Positions 10,706 through 21,244 of a DNA stretch of 64,000 nt are shown here, in pieces. Source of the stretch: Trametes villosa. Its lineage: Eukaryota > Basidiomycota > Agaricomycetes > Polyporales > Polyporaceae. The DNA is taken from contig PUDQ02000003.1 in the NCBI GenBank assembly GCA_002964805.2, positions 558,001 through 622,000 on the forward strand. The letters run 5' to 3'. A program made the position numbers and the translations under genes. Each line of letters opens with the position of its first letter. Position 1 is the first letter of the stretch. The notes under the pieces were generated by a model, which made no database searches, was not told the DNA's origin, and saw only the letters and a list, made by a program, of their open reading frames with translations.

Positions 10706-12141
10706 CTATGGGGACGAGTTCTGGGGGAGAACGGCCATGCTCTTCCGCCGGAACTTTTTCGTCAAGTCCTTCGCCTTCGCCACCCACCCCGCCGCCGATA
10801 GCCGCCGCTCCTGCCCCGCCGGCGCGCCCTCTACCGGCGCCGCCGTCCCCGGCATGCTCACCGTCGACCTCCGCGAGCGCAGCCCGCCGTCCGCCTGCGC
10901 GTACACCACCGTCGTCCCGTTCGGCGTCCGCGGCATCTCCTCCTGCGCGCCGTCCTCCCCGTGCTCCGCCTCCGTCGTCGCCTCCTCGACCGACACCCCG
11001 ATCAGCAGCCCGCTCGGCGTCGCGAGGATGTCGCGCGACCGCGTGCGCGAGCGCGAGAGCCGCCGCGCGATGAGCGTGCCGACCGCCTTCCCGATGCTCG
11101 CCTTGCCCGCGATCGTCTCCATCTGCGTAACCTGCTCCTCGTCGCGCACGTCCTCCGCGCCGTCGCCGTGCGAGGACGCGAACGAGTCCGCGCTGCCCGC
11201 GTACTTCTGCGCCTGGTAGAACGCGCCCGTCTTGCCCGCGTTGATGATTACGGAGTTTGTGCGCGAGGGCAGCGCGCTCGGGGTTTCCGCTGTTTGCAAG
11301 GAGAGGTCTGTGGCCTGTGGTGAAGGATGCCGTTAGACTCGAATGTAGCTAATAGACTATCGCCGTACAACTGGGGAATCGGGTAATGCCCGATCTGACC
11401 ACAGCGCGCACGTCGGGCGCGTGCCTGAGACTGTCAACGCGTCCGAACAGTGGCACCGGGCGCGCGTCATGGCGCACGCAGTGCGGGCGCGCTGTGCTCA
11501 TCACACGTAGCATGTGCTACCTGCGCACCCAGCCGCCCACGCCCGAGGAGCCGTGCCTTGCGCCCTACCCAGGGCCAGGCGTACTTGGCGGCCCTGGATG
11601 GGGAGTAAGAAATGGCCGGGGAGCAGGAGCTGTGTAGACACACGGGAGGTACATATGGTCCTTCGGCGTCCAAATAGACGTGCCTTACGCCTGGCGCATC
11701 GCCAGGAACACTGGCAATCGAGCAGAGCGTATAGGCGGGAGGGGATGTGGCGGACGGCGCGGAGCTCGCTGTACCAAGAGCGGCGAAGACAGAAAGGAGA
11801 GCGTGGACACACCTGACCGAACCGCGACACGGATATGCTCCCTCGTCTCCTATCCCGGGGGCCGTCGCGCACGACGGAGACCGCAGCGGGCGCGGCGGGG
11901 GGTGCTGGAGATGCGACGCGGCTGTACGCGTTCCCGTTCTGAGGGGCGGCTGCGGCGTCCTCGTACTGGGACTGCTCTTGTGCGCGCCGCTCGTTCTCCT
12001 CCTCGACCTTTTGGAAGATCTGCGGGGTGGGCGTCACTGGACGCGTACTTGGGATACCGCGACGTGGCGTACCTGTTCGATGAAGTTCGTGCGTGCGTCG
12101 GGGACCGCGTCGGGGGCGGTGATGGGCTCTAATATGGTCAT
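10706..12141 (-). CDS. Unknown basic/Ser-rich protein, three exons (about 294 aa)
   Basis: Exons on the minus strand: 12141-12073, 12019-11813 and 11314-10706, all joining in phase 0. The product starts MTILEPITAPDAV. Exon 2 gives a Glu/Arg-rich helix (QKVEEENERRAQEQ) and an RDRRRGSISVSRFG segment. Exon 3 opens with ATDLSLQTAETPSA, then SVIINAGKTGAFYQAQKYAG, an SRSRTRSRD stretch, and ends with a basic helix, AKDLTKKFRRKS. The second intron is 498 nt, about nine times the local norm, so a further small exon may lie inside it. No catalytic motif, signal peptide or membrane segment is seen. Arg-Ser stretches suggest a phosphorylated regulatory or cytoskeletal protein, but I do not recognise it. 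Confidence 0.6.
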
Positions 12142-13445
12142 GGTGTCCGGTGAGCACGACTCGGGGGTCGGTGTCGGGAGTCGATGTGGGGTGTACAGCT
12201 CAGAGCGTTCGGGGAGGAATCAGACGGGGAGGGCGAGGAAGAGGTGGCCGTGAGAGGTCATGGTGTTATAAACGGATGATTGATGTTCTCGAAGCGGGCG
12301 AAGCAGCAGCTTCGACGCTGGACCTGGCCGCTGGTGATGCACTCGTCCCCCCCTTCACTGCCACGCGACGCCCCGCCTCCGCCCCCCGCCCCGCCGCACA
12401 TCACACCACGCCCCCACCACGTTTCCGTCCTCTTCTGACCGTCGCGACTGTCGACACGCCTCACACACCTCAGCGTACGCGGCTCGAGGACACGTAGGAC
12501 GCTGGCAGTGGCGCAGCCATCCAAACAGATGGCCCCGGAGTCTAGACGAACAGAAAAACAGAAACCAGAAACACAAACAGAAATCACGCCCGTTTCCGAT
12601 GATCCCTCCCCATTCAAGATTAAGATCCTGCGCTAAGCCCGCGTCTTCAGGCGACTTCCGCGAATTTGCTGCCCGTCCGTCGCGGCAGAAAACGAGAATC
12701 GAGCCCCGCGCGCGCGAGAAGCCTAAAGGCAATTAGCTCCGGCCTTCCATGCTGGGAAATAAGTAAATTCCGGGGCGCGTTGCGGTCGCGCGCGCGGGGC
12801 GGACCAGAAATTCCGCGCGATCGCGGGGTGGTCTTCCGTCTCTCACCCTCGTCTTCACGCGGGAGAACGTCTGCGTGGAGGGGACCTTCGGCCGAGTTCT
12901 GGGAGAGTAAAAGGGTGTCCTACCCTTGCACGCGAGAGGTAGATGGGCGTGTCCTGAGAAGCCGTCGCGGAATTTCTGCAAGTAACTTAGGCGCTCATAG
13001 TATGTACACCGTGAAGCGATTGAGAAACAGAAGTGGGAAGTGCAGCAAAAACTCGCGTTGATAGACCAGATTTACGATTACTCTACTCTGATGCACTCCT
13101 GCTGGTCTACTTGAATCGCTGGCTACCAGTGATACTTCAGAAATACACCTGAAGGAACGAGCGCGAGCCTGTGGGACGGGCGAAGCGCCCGTGTGCAATC
13201 CACGCGCGAGCCTGATGCGCTTGCCGAACCGCGTTCTCTCTTCGCTCTCACCCCCACCTTCCCCTCGTCGCGTGTGCCGACCAGCTGCCCTCCTCCTCGC
13301 GCCCGTAGCGGCCCCGCGACTGCCCCGTCCCCGAACAATCTCCCCCTTCCCAGCATCCTCCGTGCCCACCTCCTCACAGTGCCATCGAATTTCTCGAATC
13401 CCAGCACCCTCGCCCTCAGAACTGACAACGGAGAACGCGCGCGCG
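12142..13445. other. Divergent promoter spacer; no gene recognised
   Basis: Lies between the minus gene starting at 12141 and the plus gene starting at 13446. Contains a GC-skewed pyrimidine/purine segment at 12340-12420 and no defensible open frame. The plus-strand open frame that begins at 13191 has an Arg/Pro/Ser-rich leader with no start context, so it was not used to extend the next gene. Confidence 0.45.
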
Positions 13446-13955
13446 ATGGCGCTCCTCGCATACCTGCCGCACCTGCTCTACTCGACCGCGCTCACCTCGC
13501 TCGCGATGCACCACCTCTTCCAGCGCAAGGCGCTCGAGGCGGACCGCGCGCACGTCGCCGCGCAGCTCTCCATCCTCGGCGACCTCCGCGCGCGCCTCGC
13601 CGGCGGCGAGCGCGTGCCCGAGCGCGAATTTGAGAGGCTGTGGCGCCTGGCGCGCAGCCATGATGTGTGGGCGATGCGCGAGGAGCGCAGGCGGGCGGAG
13701 GCGGAGGCAGCGAGTGGGAGTGGGGGAGGGGGAGGGGGAGGGAAGGGAGGGAAGGAGGAGATTGGCTGGAGGGAGGTGTTGCTGGGGCGGCGGTTCGATG
13801 CGGGGAGCGCGAGTCGGTCCGAGGAGTTGGATAGGAAGGACCTCGAGCGGGGTGCGTTGCGATTTCTCTGCTTTGTGCTGCGTATGTCCATCGCTACTCA
13901 CGCTGATGCCATGCGGTTTGCAGTACGCAAGGAGGTGGAGGAGTCGAGCGCGTGA
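13446..13955 (+). CDS. Small protein with N-terminal hydrophobic helix and Glu/Arg-rich C-terminus (145 aa)
   Basis: ATG 13446 (MALLAYLPHLLYS). One intron at 13852-13923 (72 nt, GTGCGT...TTTGCAG, phase 1) is removed; it is a multiple of three, so retention would not break the frame. Splicing joins KDLER to VRKEVEESSA, a continuous charged helix. Residues 1-25 are hydrophobic and could be a membrane anchor or organelle-targeting helix. Residues 30-70 are rich in Arg/Glu/Ala. A Gly-run linker lies at about 93-102, then IGWREVLLGRRFDAG. Strong C/G third positions support coding. I do not recognise the family. The ATG is the first one before the hydrophobic helix. Confidence 0.65.
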   Translation: MALLAYLPHLLYSTALTSLAMHHLFQRKALEADRAHVAAQLSILGDLRARLAGGERVPEREFERLWRLARSHDVWAMREERRRAEAEAASGSGGGGGGGKGGKEEIGWREVLLGRRFDAGSASRSEELDRKDLERGALRFLCFVLRMSIATHADAMRFAVRKEVEESSA

Positions 13956-15150
13956 CGATACGTCGGCCGTAGGCTGCCCAACACGGGTACAAGGCAACGC
14001 ACCACCGTAGATGAAAGCACCAGCGATATGGGTGTTCGCTTCACACTACCTTCACCACGCCCCTTCAAGTCGCGAAGGCGAGTTGAAGTGTGGTCGCGAG
14101 AGTGCACCCGTACCTGTCGCGTTGTTCTTCGGGCTCCGCAGCGGGCCGTCCAGGATTGCTCGGGGGTGATACGAGAAGGGGGTACGATCCTCGGATGATG
14201 TTGCTACGAGAGAGATTATGAAGGACTCGAAAGTACTCGACGGGCCCCAGACCATGGTGAGTGCCGGCATGCATGCGCGCATATACGTGAAGTCGCTGAA
14301 GTCCGCTCGGTGCAGTAGATATATGCGTCACATCTACAACCCACGCTCACAATAAGACGTGTCTTAGCTACGACACTACCGACTCGCTCTGGTAGCACGC
14401 GTATTGCCAAAATATCCGACCGTAAGTTAACCACCGCCCGCAACATCCGTGTTTGCTCTCCTTTGCAGCATATCCCTTTCTGGACTCCCGCTTGACCCAG
14501 GCAGAAAGCCCCCTCGTCGTGCGCATCACACTGGCATCGTAGAAGACGTTCAGTATATCAAATAGCGGAATGGGCCGAGCCGCTGCCCGACTCTCAAAGT
14601 TCACTGCTGCGCGCCCTTCAATTCGCACGTCCCCCTCAACACCCAATCTCTGCTTCGCCGCTCTTCCCTTTAGAGCTTGCCCGCCGTCAGAGTGCGGGAA
14701 CGTGGTGGACCTGTTCCGGTGAGTCACCGCCTCATCACACAAAGTATCTCACAGTACCCACCACGCTGACACCAGGTGGACGCGCGCAGCGCACTTCGTG
14801 CACCGACCGCAGTCCAAATGCGGAAGCCGATTCGCCGGTTTTGGATCCCGCGCGACGTTTTGGGACCGTCCTCAATCGTGCGCGCCTCCCATTCCACGGT
14901 GTGTGCGCGAGCGCGTCCTATTGGCCGCCCTGCTATCGGCTGTGTTTCATGAGCTCGAAATCCACGGTTTTTCGCTGTCATTGGATGCGGATACGGTGCT
15001 CACCTGATAGTCCTGGCGGCTGAGCGTCCCGCCCGCCTCATACGCTTGCTCACTTGCCCGCCAAAGCTATACGGGACCCTAGGATCTTGCGCCATATAAG
15101 GGGCGCCGTCCTCGCTGCTACGACATGCAGCAGCTCACCCGCGCCGTATC
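13956..15150. other. No gene recognised
   Basis: A minus-strand open frame (14368-14742) and its neighbour (14724-14981) look weakly protein-like but have no domain. They could be decayed sequence. A TATA-like TATAAGG at 15093 precedes the gene at 15151. Confidence 0.4.
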
Positions 15151-15996
15151 ATGAACATGCCGACTTCCATGGACCACCACCCGACCTCCCAGGCCCCACA
15201 CCCGCACCAGCCACCACCGACCGTCTACATGCCAGTCTTCGTCTCCCCGCTCACCTCCGCGCGCCACCCCGCGCCCCCCGACTCGCGCACCGCCATCTAC
15301 ACCGTCCCCGTGCTCCCGCCACGCACGCTCGCGATCGGCCTCGCCGTGCACCTCCACCTCCTCGTCTCCCCGCTCGCGCCCGGCCCGCACACGCTCGAGA
15401 ACGCAGTCGTCGTCCCGCTCGCCATCTCCGGCCGCCTTGCGGGCCCGCGCGCGTGGGACGCGGCGACGGGCGTCATCGAGTTCGTGCTCGTGAACGAGGA
15501 CAGGGAGGCGTACGTCCGGCGCGCGGTGCTCCGCGTGCGCGCCATTCCTGGGGTGTCGGTGGATCTGGACATGGGGGGTGACCTTTCGCGGCGGCTTGAG
15601 GGCGTTGCTCCTCCCGCGCCTGTGCCTCCGCCGCCTACGCAGATGCATACACTGCGGTCCTTCCTCGCGCAGGCGCAGGCTGGAAGCTCGTACATTGGAA
15701 GTTCCTCGTTGAACTCGGGAGCGTACAGTCCATCCTCTTCCTCGAGCACGATGATACCGACAACGTCGTTCTGGGAGGCAGGGCCATCCCGTTCGATGCC
15801 GCCACCTCCGCCACCCCGAACGCGCCCGCCGTCTCCCCCATGGCTTGCCGCACCGAAGTCGGGTGTTGCCGGCAATGCACCGGTACCGCAGGGCCTCCTG
15901 CGACCAGTGGAGTGGGGAGTACCGCAGACGGACGTAGGGCGGGAAGACGGGGCGCCCGCCGTGGGCACTTCTCCAGTAGAAGGCGCAAGCAGCTGA
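15151..15996 (+). CDS. Orphan family B, member 1 (281 aa)
   Basis: Single exon, ATG 15151 (MNMPTSMDHH), TGA at 15994. An N-terminal Pro/His-rich segment is followed by a conserved core at about residues 25-160: PVFVSPLTSARHPAPPDSRT, then alternating hydrophobic strands, GRLAGPRAW, EFVLVNEDREAYVRRAVLRV and RAIPGVSVDLDM. The C-terminal 120 residues are Pro/Ser low complexity (PPPPPPRTRPPSPPW). The paralogue at 25510 conserves the core (RHPAPPDSRT, R-A-VRVR-IPGVS) but not the tail. The core looks like a small beta-sandwich, which is inference only. No signal peptide. A TATA-like TATAAGG sits about 50 bp upstream. Confidence 0.72.
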   Translation: MNMPTSMDHHPTSQAPHPHQPPPTVYMPVFVSPLTSARHPAPPDSRTAIYTVPVLPPRTLAIGLAVHLHLLVSPLAPGPHTLENAVVVPLAISGRLAGPRAWDAATGVIEFVLVNEDREAYVRRAVLRVRAIPGVSVDLDMGGDLSRRLEGVAPPAPVPPPPTQMHTLRSFLAQAQAGSSYIGSSSLNSGAYSPSSSSSTMIPTTSFWEAGPSRSMPPPPPPRTRPPSPPWLAAPKSGVAGNAPVPQGLLRPVEWGVPQTDVGREDGAPAVGTSPVEGASS

Positions 15997-17436
15997 TAAT
16001 GTCCTCTGCGTGCAGCTCTTGTGTGCGTGTTTGTGACTTCTGTGCAATCTGTGAGAGACACGCTCATGAATGTTTGTACTTGTATCTCCAGATTCATGTT
16101 TGTCATATGTTGGCGTAACGGCAATCATAGAGGAGGTTGAGCCTCAACGTGCTGAGAGCGTGTACGGGCGGCCCGCGGCGTTGAGAAGCAAGCCTTGTTC
16201 CACGCCTCGCCTCAGCCTGCAGTACGTCAATCAGGCTCTGTGTACCACACGGATCTCACACTAATCTAATCATCGCCCAGATTACTCACCATGGGAGGTC
16301 TGCATGAGCAACGCTTCTACCAGTTGCAGCCTTGCCTCTGCTAGGTCTTCCCCGCAGATAGCGTCATGGCCATTGCTCCGCGGCCTTTCTTCGGCCACTA
16401 TCGCACTCGCCGTTGCCGGCCCGCTGCGAGGACAGCACGCTTGCCAGGCGGATGCTGCGGGTGTCCTGGTGTGCTTCTCCTCGGGTTTGCGCGCAGCGTC
16501 TCTGGCCACCGGGTAGGTTACTACGTGCCGTCTCTGTTGTCCGGGTCATAGCAATAAGCTGACAAACATGTGGTCAGGCTCCCCGAAAGGACGGGTTGAG
16601 CGTGTGGGCTTACGCGTCGCCGCGCTTGATGCTCGTGGGCACGCAATCCTGGTAAACGTCCTGACCGTCCTGGATTCATACCGGCGGTCAACGCTGTGGG
16701 GTAGGTTCTCCTCGGGGACGCGCGGTCGGGGACTTGCTGATTGGGGTATATTGCGTAGGTGCGCGGTTGGCCTACAAGCGAACAGGGTCTCGCACCTCGG
16801 GGGATCATCCAAGAGGTGTTCTGGTAAAGCGGTGCGGTGATGGCGAGGCCGACACTTAAGCCCCGTCATGGGTCAAGGGCGACTCCTGAACGACGCACGT
16901 ACGCCGCCGCGCGAATCTGCGGTTCAATGGCTGCTATTCGCGCATCTCCTTCCAGCAGAGTGGCCGTGAGATCCTTGTACCCGGCAGGTTATCTGTGATC
17001 GTCACAGCGGGACGCTCAACAGCGAGCTTCTTCCTCTTGAGACAGGGATCCAGCCATCACTCCGATTGTCGTTAGTCAAGTCCGAAACAGCGCAAAGAGT
17101 GTTCTCGGGGACAATGTCGTCTCAGGTACGCCCGTCGCTGCACACTTAGGTTGTCCGGTAATATGTCTGACGTCGGATTCGCATGCCTCCCTAGCGGCGT
17201 GTGCATTCTCAAATCTTTTGCAACTCGCCGAGGTGCCCTACAGGATTGGACGGAGTAGGAGCCTACTCTCGGGCATGCTGACGGCGTTCAGCTCGAATTC
17301 TGTGAAACGGTCCACCACATGCCCAAATCCGCAGGCGATGCGGGGAGAAGGCGGCCACGCTGCCACGGCCGCACCCTCTCACGGACTCCCCGGCAGAACA
17401 CTGCGGTGCGGCAGGGCATGGCTTGGATAGTTGCAT

Positions 17437-17530
17437 CCACGGATATCCGCGGATAGTATCCGTTTCCCAGGCATCCGTTCGCACAAAAAGTCATCCGTTT
17501 GCACTTGCGGATTTCTCACGGATGGTGTGG
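17437..17530. repeat. GGAT/ATCC-rich palindromic cluster
   Basis: ATCC and GGAT alternate about ten times in 95 bp, with the core CGGATATCCGCGGATA and repeats of CATCCGTT separated by GCAC. A second cluster of the same style is at 18335-18405. Such short palindromic clusters occur in subterminal regions of some fungal DNA transposons, but no transposase is visible here. Confidence 0.45.
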
Positions 17531-18334
17531 TCACCAACGGTCACGGACCTGTAACAACCGTGTCATGGCTGATCGCGCGGTGGCGCGACATGTCCCCTCA
17601 TCTCGTTTCTCGCTGGGGACTCTTGCTATCCCATTGTGCAGGTACGCGAGCATCTCAAGTTGTGCGAGCTACGTGCGAGCGGGCCCGGGGATGCTGACGC
17701 GCGGGTCGCGATGGCGGGCTCTCGTGCGCTGCACCAGCGCTCGCGAACACCGTCAAGCCCGGGGCGAAGGAGATTACTCCTGGGCAATTGAGCTCCTCGT
17801 GCGCGCGCGCGCGAGTACACCGGGACAAGATATAGCCAGGCCTTGGGTGCGGTCCCTGTTAGGGCGCGCGCGACGAGCATCTCCTCCTTCGCCGCTGCCG
17901 GGCGCAGTGGGCCTGCTCCGCGCTCCCCAGCCCTCCGGTAGTCGAGCCGCCTGGACGATAGAACAGAACGAGCCTCGAGCCGCTCGCAAACGAAAAAGGG
18001 CAAGCTGCACTCCGATCAAGGAGAACAAGAGTCCATGTCCTCGCAAACATTCTTTGCGAAGATGCCTGCCGGCGCGTGGGCGCGCGCGACATCTTATGGA
18101 GACGGCCGCGAACGTCTTCACCATTCGCGACCTATTCTGACCGCCTGAGAGCGCACTTCTCATATCAATCACATCCATTGTATGCATACAGGCCATACTC
18201 TGCCCTTCGTTCTCGTGGGTGTTAGCGTATTCTTCTGTTAGCACCTCAGGTCGCTGTCTGGCCTCCCCGCCACCGTGACTTCGCGCTGATGACTCGCATT
18301 GCTGATGTCATGTCACCTCGAGAGCCGTGGGGAC

Positions 18335-18405
18335 GGATATGAACGGATGCATGCATCCGCGGATGTTGTTCCCACGGATGCACGGATTATCTCGGATATA
18401 TCCAA
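18335..18405. repeat. Second GGAT-rich cluster
   Basis: GGATG and its complement recur six to seven times (GGATGCATGCATCC, then CGGATG twice, GGATTATC, GGATATATCC). It lies directly before the duplicated block upstream of GHGH copy 4. Confidence 0.4.
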
Positions 18406-18691
18406 GCCATCCCCTGCGGTGCGGTCGACACGAATCTGCGCTCGCCCGGCCGTTTGACTCACAGGCCCGGGCCGGTGGTGTCTACGGGAATAACTCAGGT
18501 ACGCGTGCTCGAGGACAATATGGAGGCTGTGGCTTCCCAGGCTGACGTGGCGTTACGCCGCATCGTTGCGTTTCACTCCGCAGTGCCCCCCGTTATGGCC
18601 GCGGTATGCCCAGGAGAAGCTATGGCCGGCGTCGACTGGCCCCTGGCCTGGTCAAATTCACCTCGTGTTGGTGTTGCCTCGCGCATAGTAG

Positions 18692-18699
18692 TATAAGAG
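18692..18699 (+). promoter_or_regulatory. TATA box of GHGH copy 4
   Basis: TATAAGAG, 118 bp upstream of the ATG at 18817. Confidence 0.5.
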
Positions 18700-18816
18700 A
18701 ACGAGTGGGCGGCTGTGGTCATTTTATCACCTCCACAGCTGGCAGCCACAGCCGGTCGGCCTCTATCACTCGTTCTTAACCTCGTTCACCGCCTCTCCTT
18801 CCAGCCCACTCCCCTG

Positions 18817-19311
18817 ATGGCGTCTATCGTCCCCTCCACCACTTCCTCAGAGCCGAGCACCCCCGTTTCCCCGTCATCCGCGACGCGCCGGCCCTCCCTC
18901 CACAAGGTCATCATCCCCTCCGCGGAGATCATTGCGCGCAACGCGACCCCTACCACCACAGGCGGCCACGGCCACACTGCCACTCCCCCGCCGGAAACCA
19001 CCGAGGACACGCCCGGACACGGTCACCCGGCAGGAGGCTCCCAGGCTCCTGCGCTCCTCGTCTGGCACGCTTCTCCCTACCACTCCGCCGCGTCGCCGAC
19101 GCACCCGCGCATGTCGGCGCGCGCTACGCGGATGAACAACTCGTTCTCCGCCTCGAGCGTGGCCAGCGCTGAAGCGCCGCCCGCGGGCGTGATGACGCCT
19201 CCCCTGGAGGAGCAGAGTGAGGGGCCCTCGTCTTCCGATGAAGATGACCGCCTGGAGAGCGCGGAGAGCTCGAGGGCGTCGTCCGTCGTGGACGCGCCCG
19301 AGGGCTTTTAG
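18817..19311 (+). CDS. GHGH family, copy 4 (164 aa)
   Basis: Single exon, ATG 18817 (MASIVPSTTS), TAG at 19309. SATRRPSLHKVIIPSA spans 21-36. GHGH boxes lie at 50-53 (TTTGGHGHTA) and 67-70 (TPGHGHPA). RATRMNNSFSAS is followed by MTPPLEEQ and an acidic tail SAESSRASS. It is the mirror paralogue of copy 3 and keeps every family block, so it is a good reference sequence for the family. No signal peptide or membrane segment. Function unknown. Confidence 0.8.
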   Translation: MASIVPSTTSSEPSTPVSPSSATRRPSLHKVIIPSAEIIARNATPTTTGGHGHTATPPPETTEDTPGHGHPAGGSQAPALLVWHASPYHSAASPTHPRMSARATRMNNSFSASSVASAEAPPAGVMTPPLEEQSEGPSSSDEDDRLESAESSRASSVVDAPEGF

Positions 19312-20575
19312 GAAGACGCCACCCTGTTCGGTACGGCGTGGGCGACTCGGATGCATACTCCCCGCAAACCCTCGTTACGCACACCCCTCTCGGCTGGCAC
19401 TGGGAGGTGCATGCAGGCTCCACGACACATGTTTCCTTCTCCTATCTTTATTCGTCGTTTGTGCTTCTAAACCTATGTCTCCTACTCGATAATGCTTATG
19501 TTCCTATCTGTAGCATGTATGACTTATTCGCCTATCGCTAAGTAGTACTGTATTGTGTATTGTTCATTCCTATAGTCTTTCTACATCTGTTTGACTATAT
19601 CCTCTGCTCTGCCTGATCTTGTCGTCACCACTTCCGCCGGCCTTTGCCGAGGCGTTGAGTAGCAGGCGGCTAATCGCCTTGCCACTGGTCTTACACGCTA
19701 CTCACTCGGACACTGTCCTCACGCTCCCATTCGCAATGATATCCTGGTACATCGACGAAATGACAGGCAAGCGTTTAGGTTATCCAGACGGGCAATCGAC
19801 GCGGTCCATCTGCAGACCACGGTATGGCGCTCTAGCGCTAGATTCGACCTACGTTGGCCACACAGTATAAGCTGGTTCAGCGCTCACGGTGAGTCTCCGT
19901 ACGTTTATCGAGAACATGCCCCTCTTTCCTGTGTTTGAGAACCAGAATGAGTCTTTAAACTCTAGCCACCCAGGGGGGACTCACCGGCCGCCTCTGAACT
20001 TCCGATTTCAGGTACATCGGTCGGCCAAAGTCAAAAAGCCCCGAAACGCTATCCGGTTCATAGAAATGCCTGCTATGTCCGCCGCCTCCCACATAGTACA
20101 TCACTACCTACCGGTATAGCGGCAAGAAGGAGCGGTACATAGCTTTTCGCCCGTGTTTCCGACCCAGGCTCCCGCCGCCGCTCACCATACGTGGGCACAA
20201 GAACACAGCGTCTAGAGGGAGGCGGGCGACCACGAGGGCGGATCCGCACCAGACCTTCGCGAATGGGGTGGCGGACTTCCAGGTACGTACTGGTACCACT
20301 ACGTAGGGCGCAGTGCGGCGCAGACACGCGCGCCCACCCTGAGAATCCCTACTCTCGTAGCCGGCGCGGACCTCCGGCCCCCTCCGCGCTTTCGTTGAGA
20401 ACAAGGGCTTGCGGCTGCCACGGATTGTTTTACGCGAACAGCGGCGTCACGTTATTGCGTTTTAGGTACCATTGTCCGGTGTTACCACCGGCGTATGTGT
20501 CGCGCACAGCAATGACCGGCGCTGACGGACTCGGCATCAATAAAGACGCTCCTCTGTCGGGTGCCTCGAGGTACG
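19312..20575. other. Spacer between GHGH copies 4 and 5; no gene recognised
   Basis: The first 150 bp are homologous to the 3' flank of copy 3. The rest is AT-richer than the genes (19480-19620) and holds only short frames. Confidence 0.4.
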
Positions 20576-20585
20576 TCGTATCGCG

Positions 20586-20593
20586 TATAAATA
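20586..20593 (+). promoter_or_regulatory. TATA box of GHGH copy 5
   Basis: TATAAATA, 124 bp before ATG 20717, in a roughly 70 bp block shared with copy 2. Confidence 0.6.
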
Positions 20594-20716
20594 CGGGCGT
20601 GGGCGATGCTGAACGACATCCAACCCAGTTCTCGATTCTCCTCTCGCCGCATCCGAAGCGACACTCAAGTACCAGTACTTCTCCCTTTAATACTTCTCCC
20701 TTCCCGCCTTTCAACA

Positions 20717-21244
20717 ATGTCCGCCGTCTCCGCGTCTTCCACCACCACCGCGCCCTCCGCGTACACCACCGCGCGCCGCTCTTCTCTCGCCGCGCAGCCC
20801 ATTCACGTCATCATTCCCACTGCGGTGGTCCCCATGCATTCCGACACGCTGAACAAGGGCCACCCCGCTGTCGCCACAGCCGCCTACGCCTCAGCCTCAG
20901 ACGCGCTCCTGAGCCCCCAGACGGCGTGCACCCCCGGACACGGCCACGGCGCATGCGTCTCCCCCGCCACGTACGGCTCCCCCTTGTCGCCGCGCACGTC
21001 CGCACGCGCCATGCGGAGGAGCAGCCTGTTCTCTACCTCCATCGCGAACGACGCCGACGCGAACGCGCACCCTCTCGCAACAGGTCTCATGACCCCGCCG
21101 ATGGAACAGGACGTCGAGGTGCTCCCGCAGGAGGCTCACGGCGACGATGAGGAGGAGGGCTCGCACCCCGAGTTCGCGAGCGTAGAGAGCTCGAGGGCGG
21201 GGTCCCCGGCGGCGCGGGCGGACGACGACGACGTCGCGTTGTGA
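20717..21244 (+). CDS. GHGH family, copy 5 (175 aa)
   Basis: Single exon, ATG 20717 (MSAVSASST), TGA at 21242. IHVIIPTA is at 29-36. The first box is replaced by TLNKGHPAVA. The single GHGH box lies at 74-77 (CTPGHGHGAC), followed by SPATYG, the complete Ser block SARAMRRSSLFSTS, MTPPMEQD, and an acidic tail with ASVESSRAGS. Mirror partner of copy 2, which has lost the histidines. No signal peptide. Unknown function. Confidence 0.78.
   Translation: MSAVSASSTTTAPSAYTTARRSSLAAQPIHVIIPTAVVPMHSDTLNKGHPAVATAAYASASDALLSPQTACTPGHGHGACVSPATYGSPLSPRTSARAMRRSSLFSTSIANDADANAHPLATGLMTPPMEQDVEVLPQEAHGDDEEEGSHPEFASVESSRAGSPAARADDDDVAL

Larger units (their letters stand above)
15997..18460. other. 2.5 kb without a recognisable gene
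   Basis: Open frames on both strands (for example plus 17499-18140) are Arg/Ala-rich and show no motif. The stretch holds the GGAT/ATCC-rich cluster described separately. The last part runs into the duplicated upstream block of GHGH copy 4. Confidence 0.4.
18460..21244 (+). repeat. Right arm of the inverted segmental duplication (GHGH copies 4 and 5)
   Basis: Mirror of 5533-8240. The upstream block CAGGCCCGGGCCG with ACTCAGGTACGCGT-CTCGAGG at 18475-18515, copy 4, the 3' flank motif CGGCTGGCACTGGGAGG at about 19390, the copy 5 promoter with TATAAATACGG, and copy 5 follow in the same order as the left arm read on the minus strand. Confidence 0.7.

Noticed and set aside
11467..11700. Extra exon inside the 498 nt intron of the gene at 10706-12141
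   Set aside because: Several open stretches exist, but none has paired splice sites in the right phase with protein-like composition. Left open.
16546..16869. Minus-strand open frames near 16.5-16.9 kb as a gene
   Set aside because: Two overlapping frames of similar length, both basic and without motif or codon bias.
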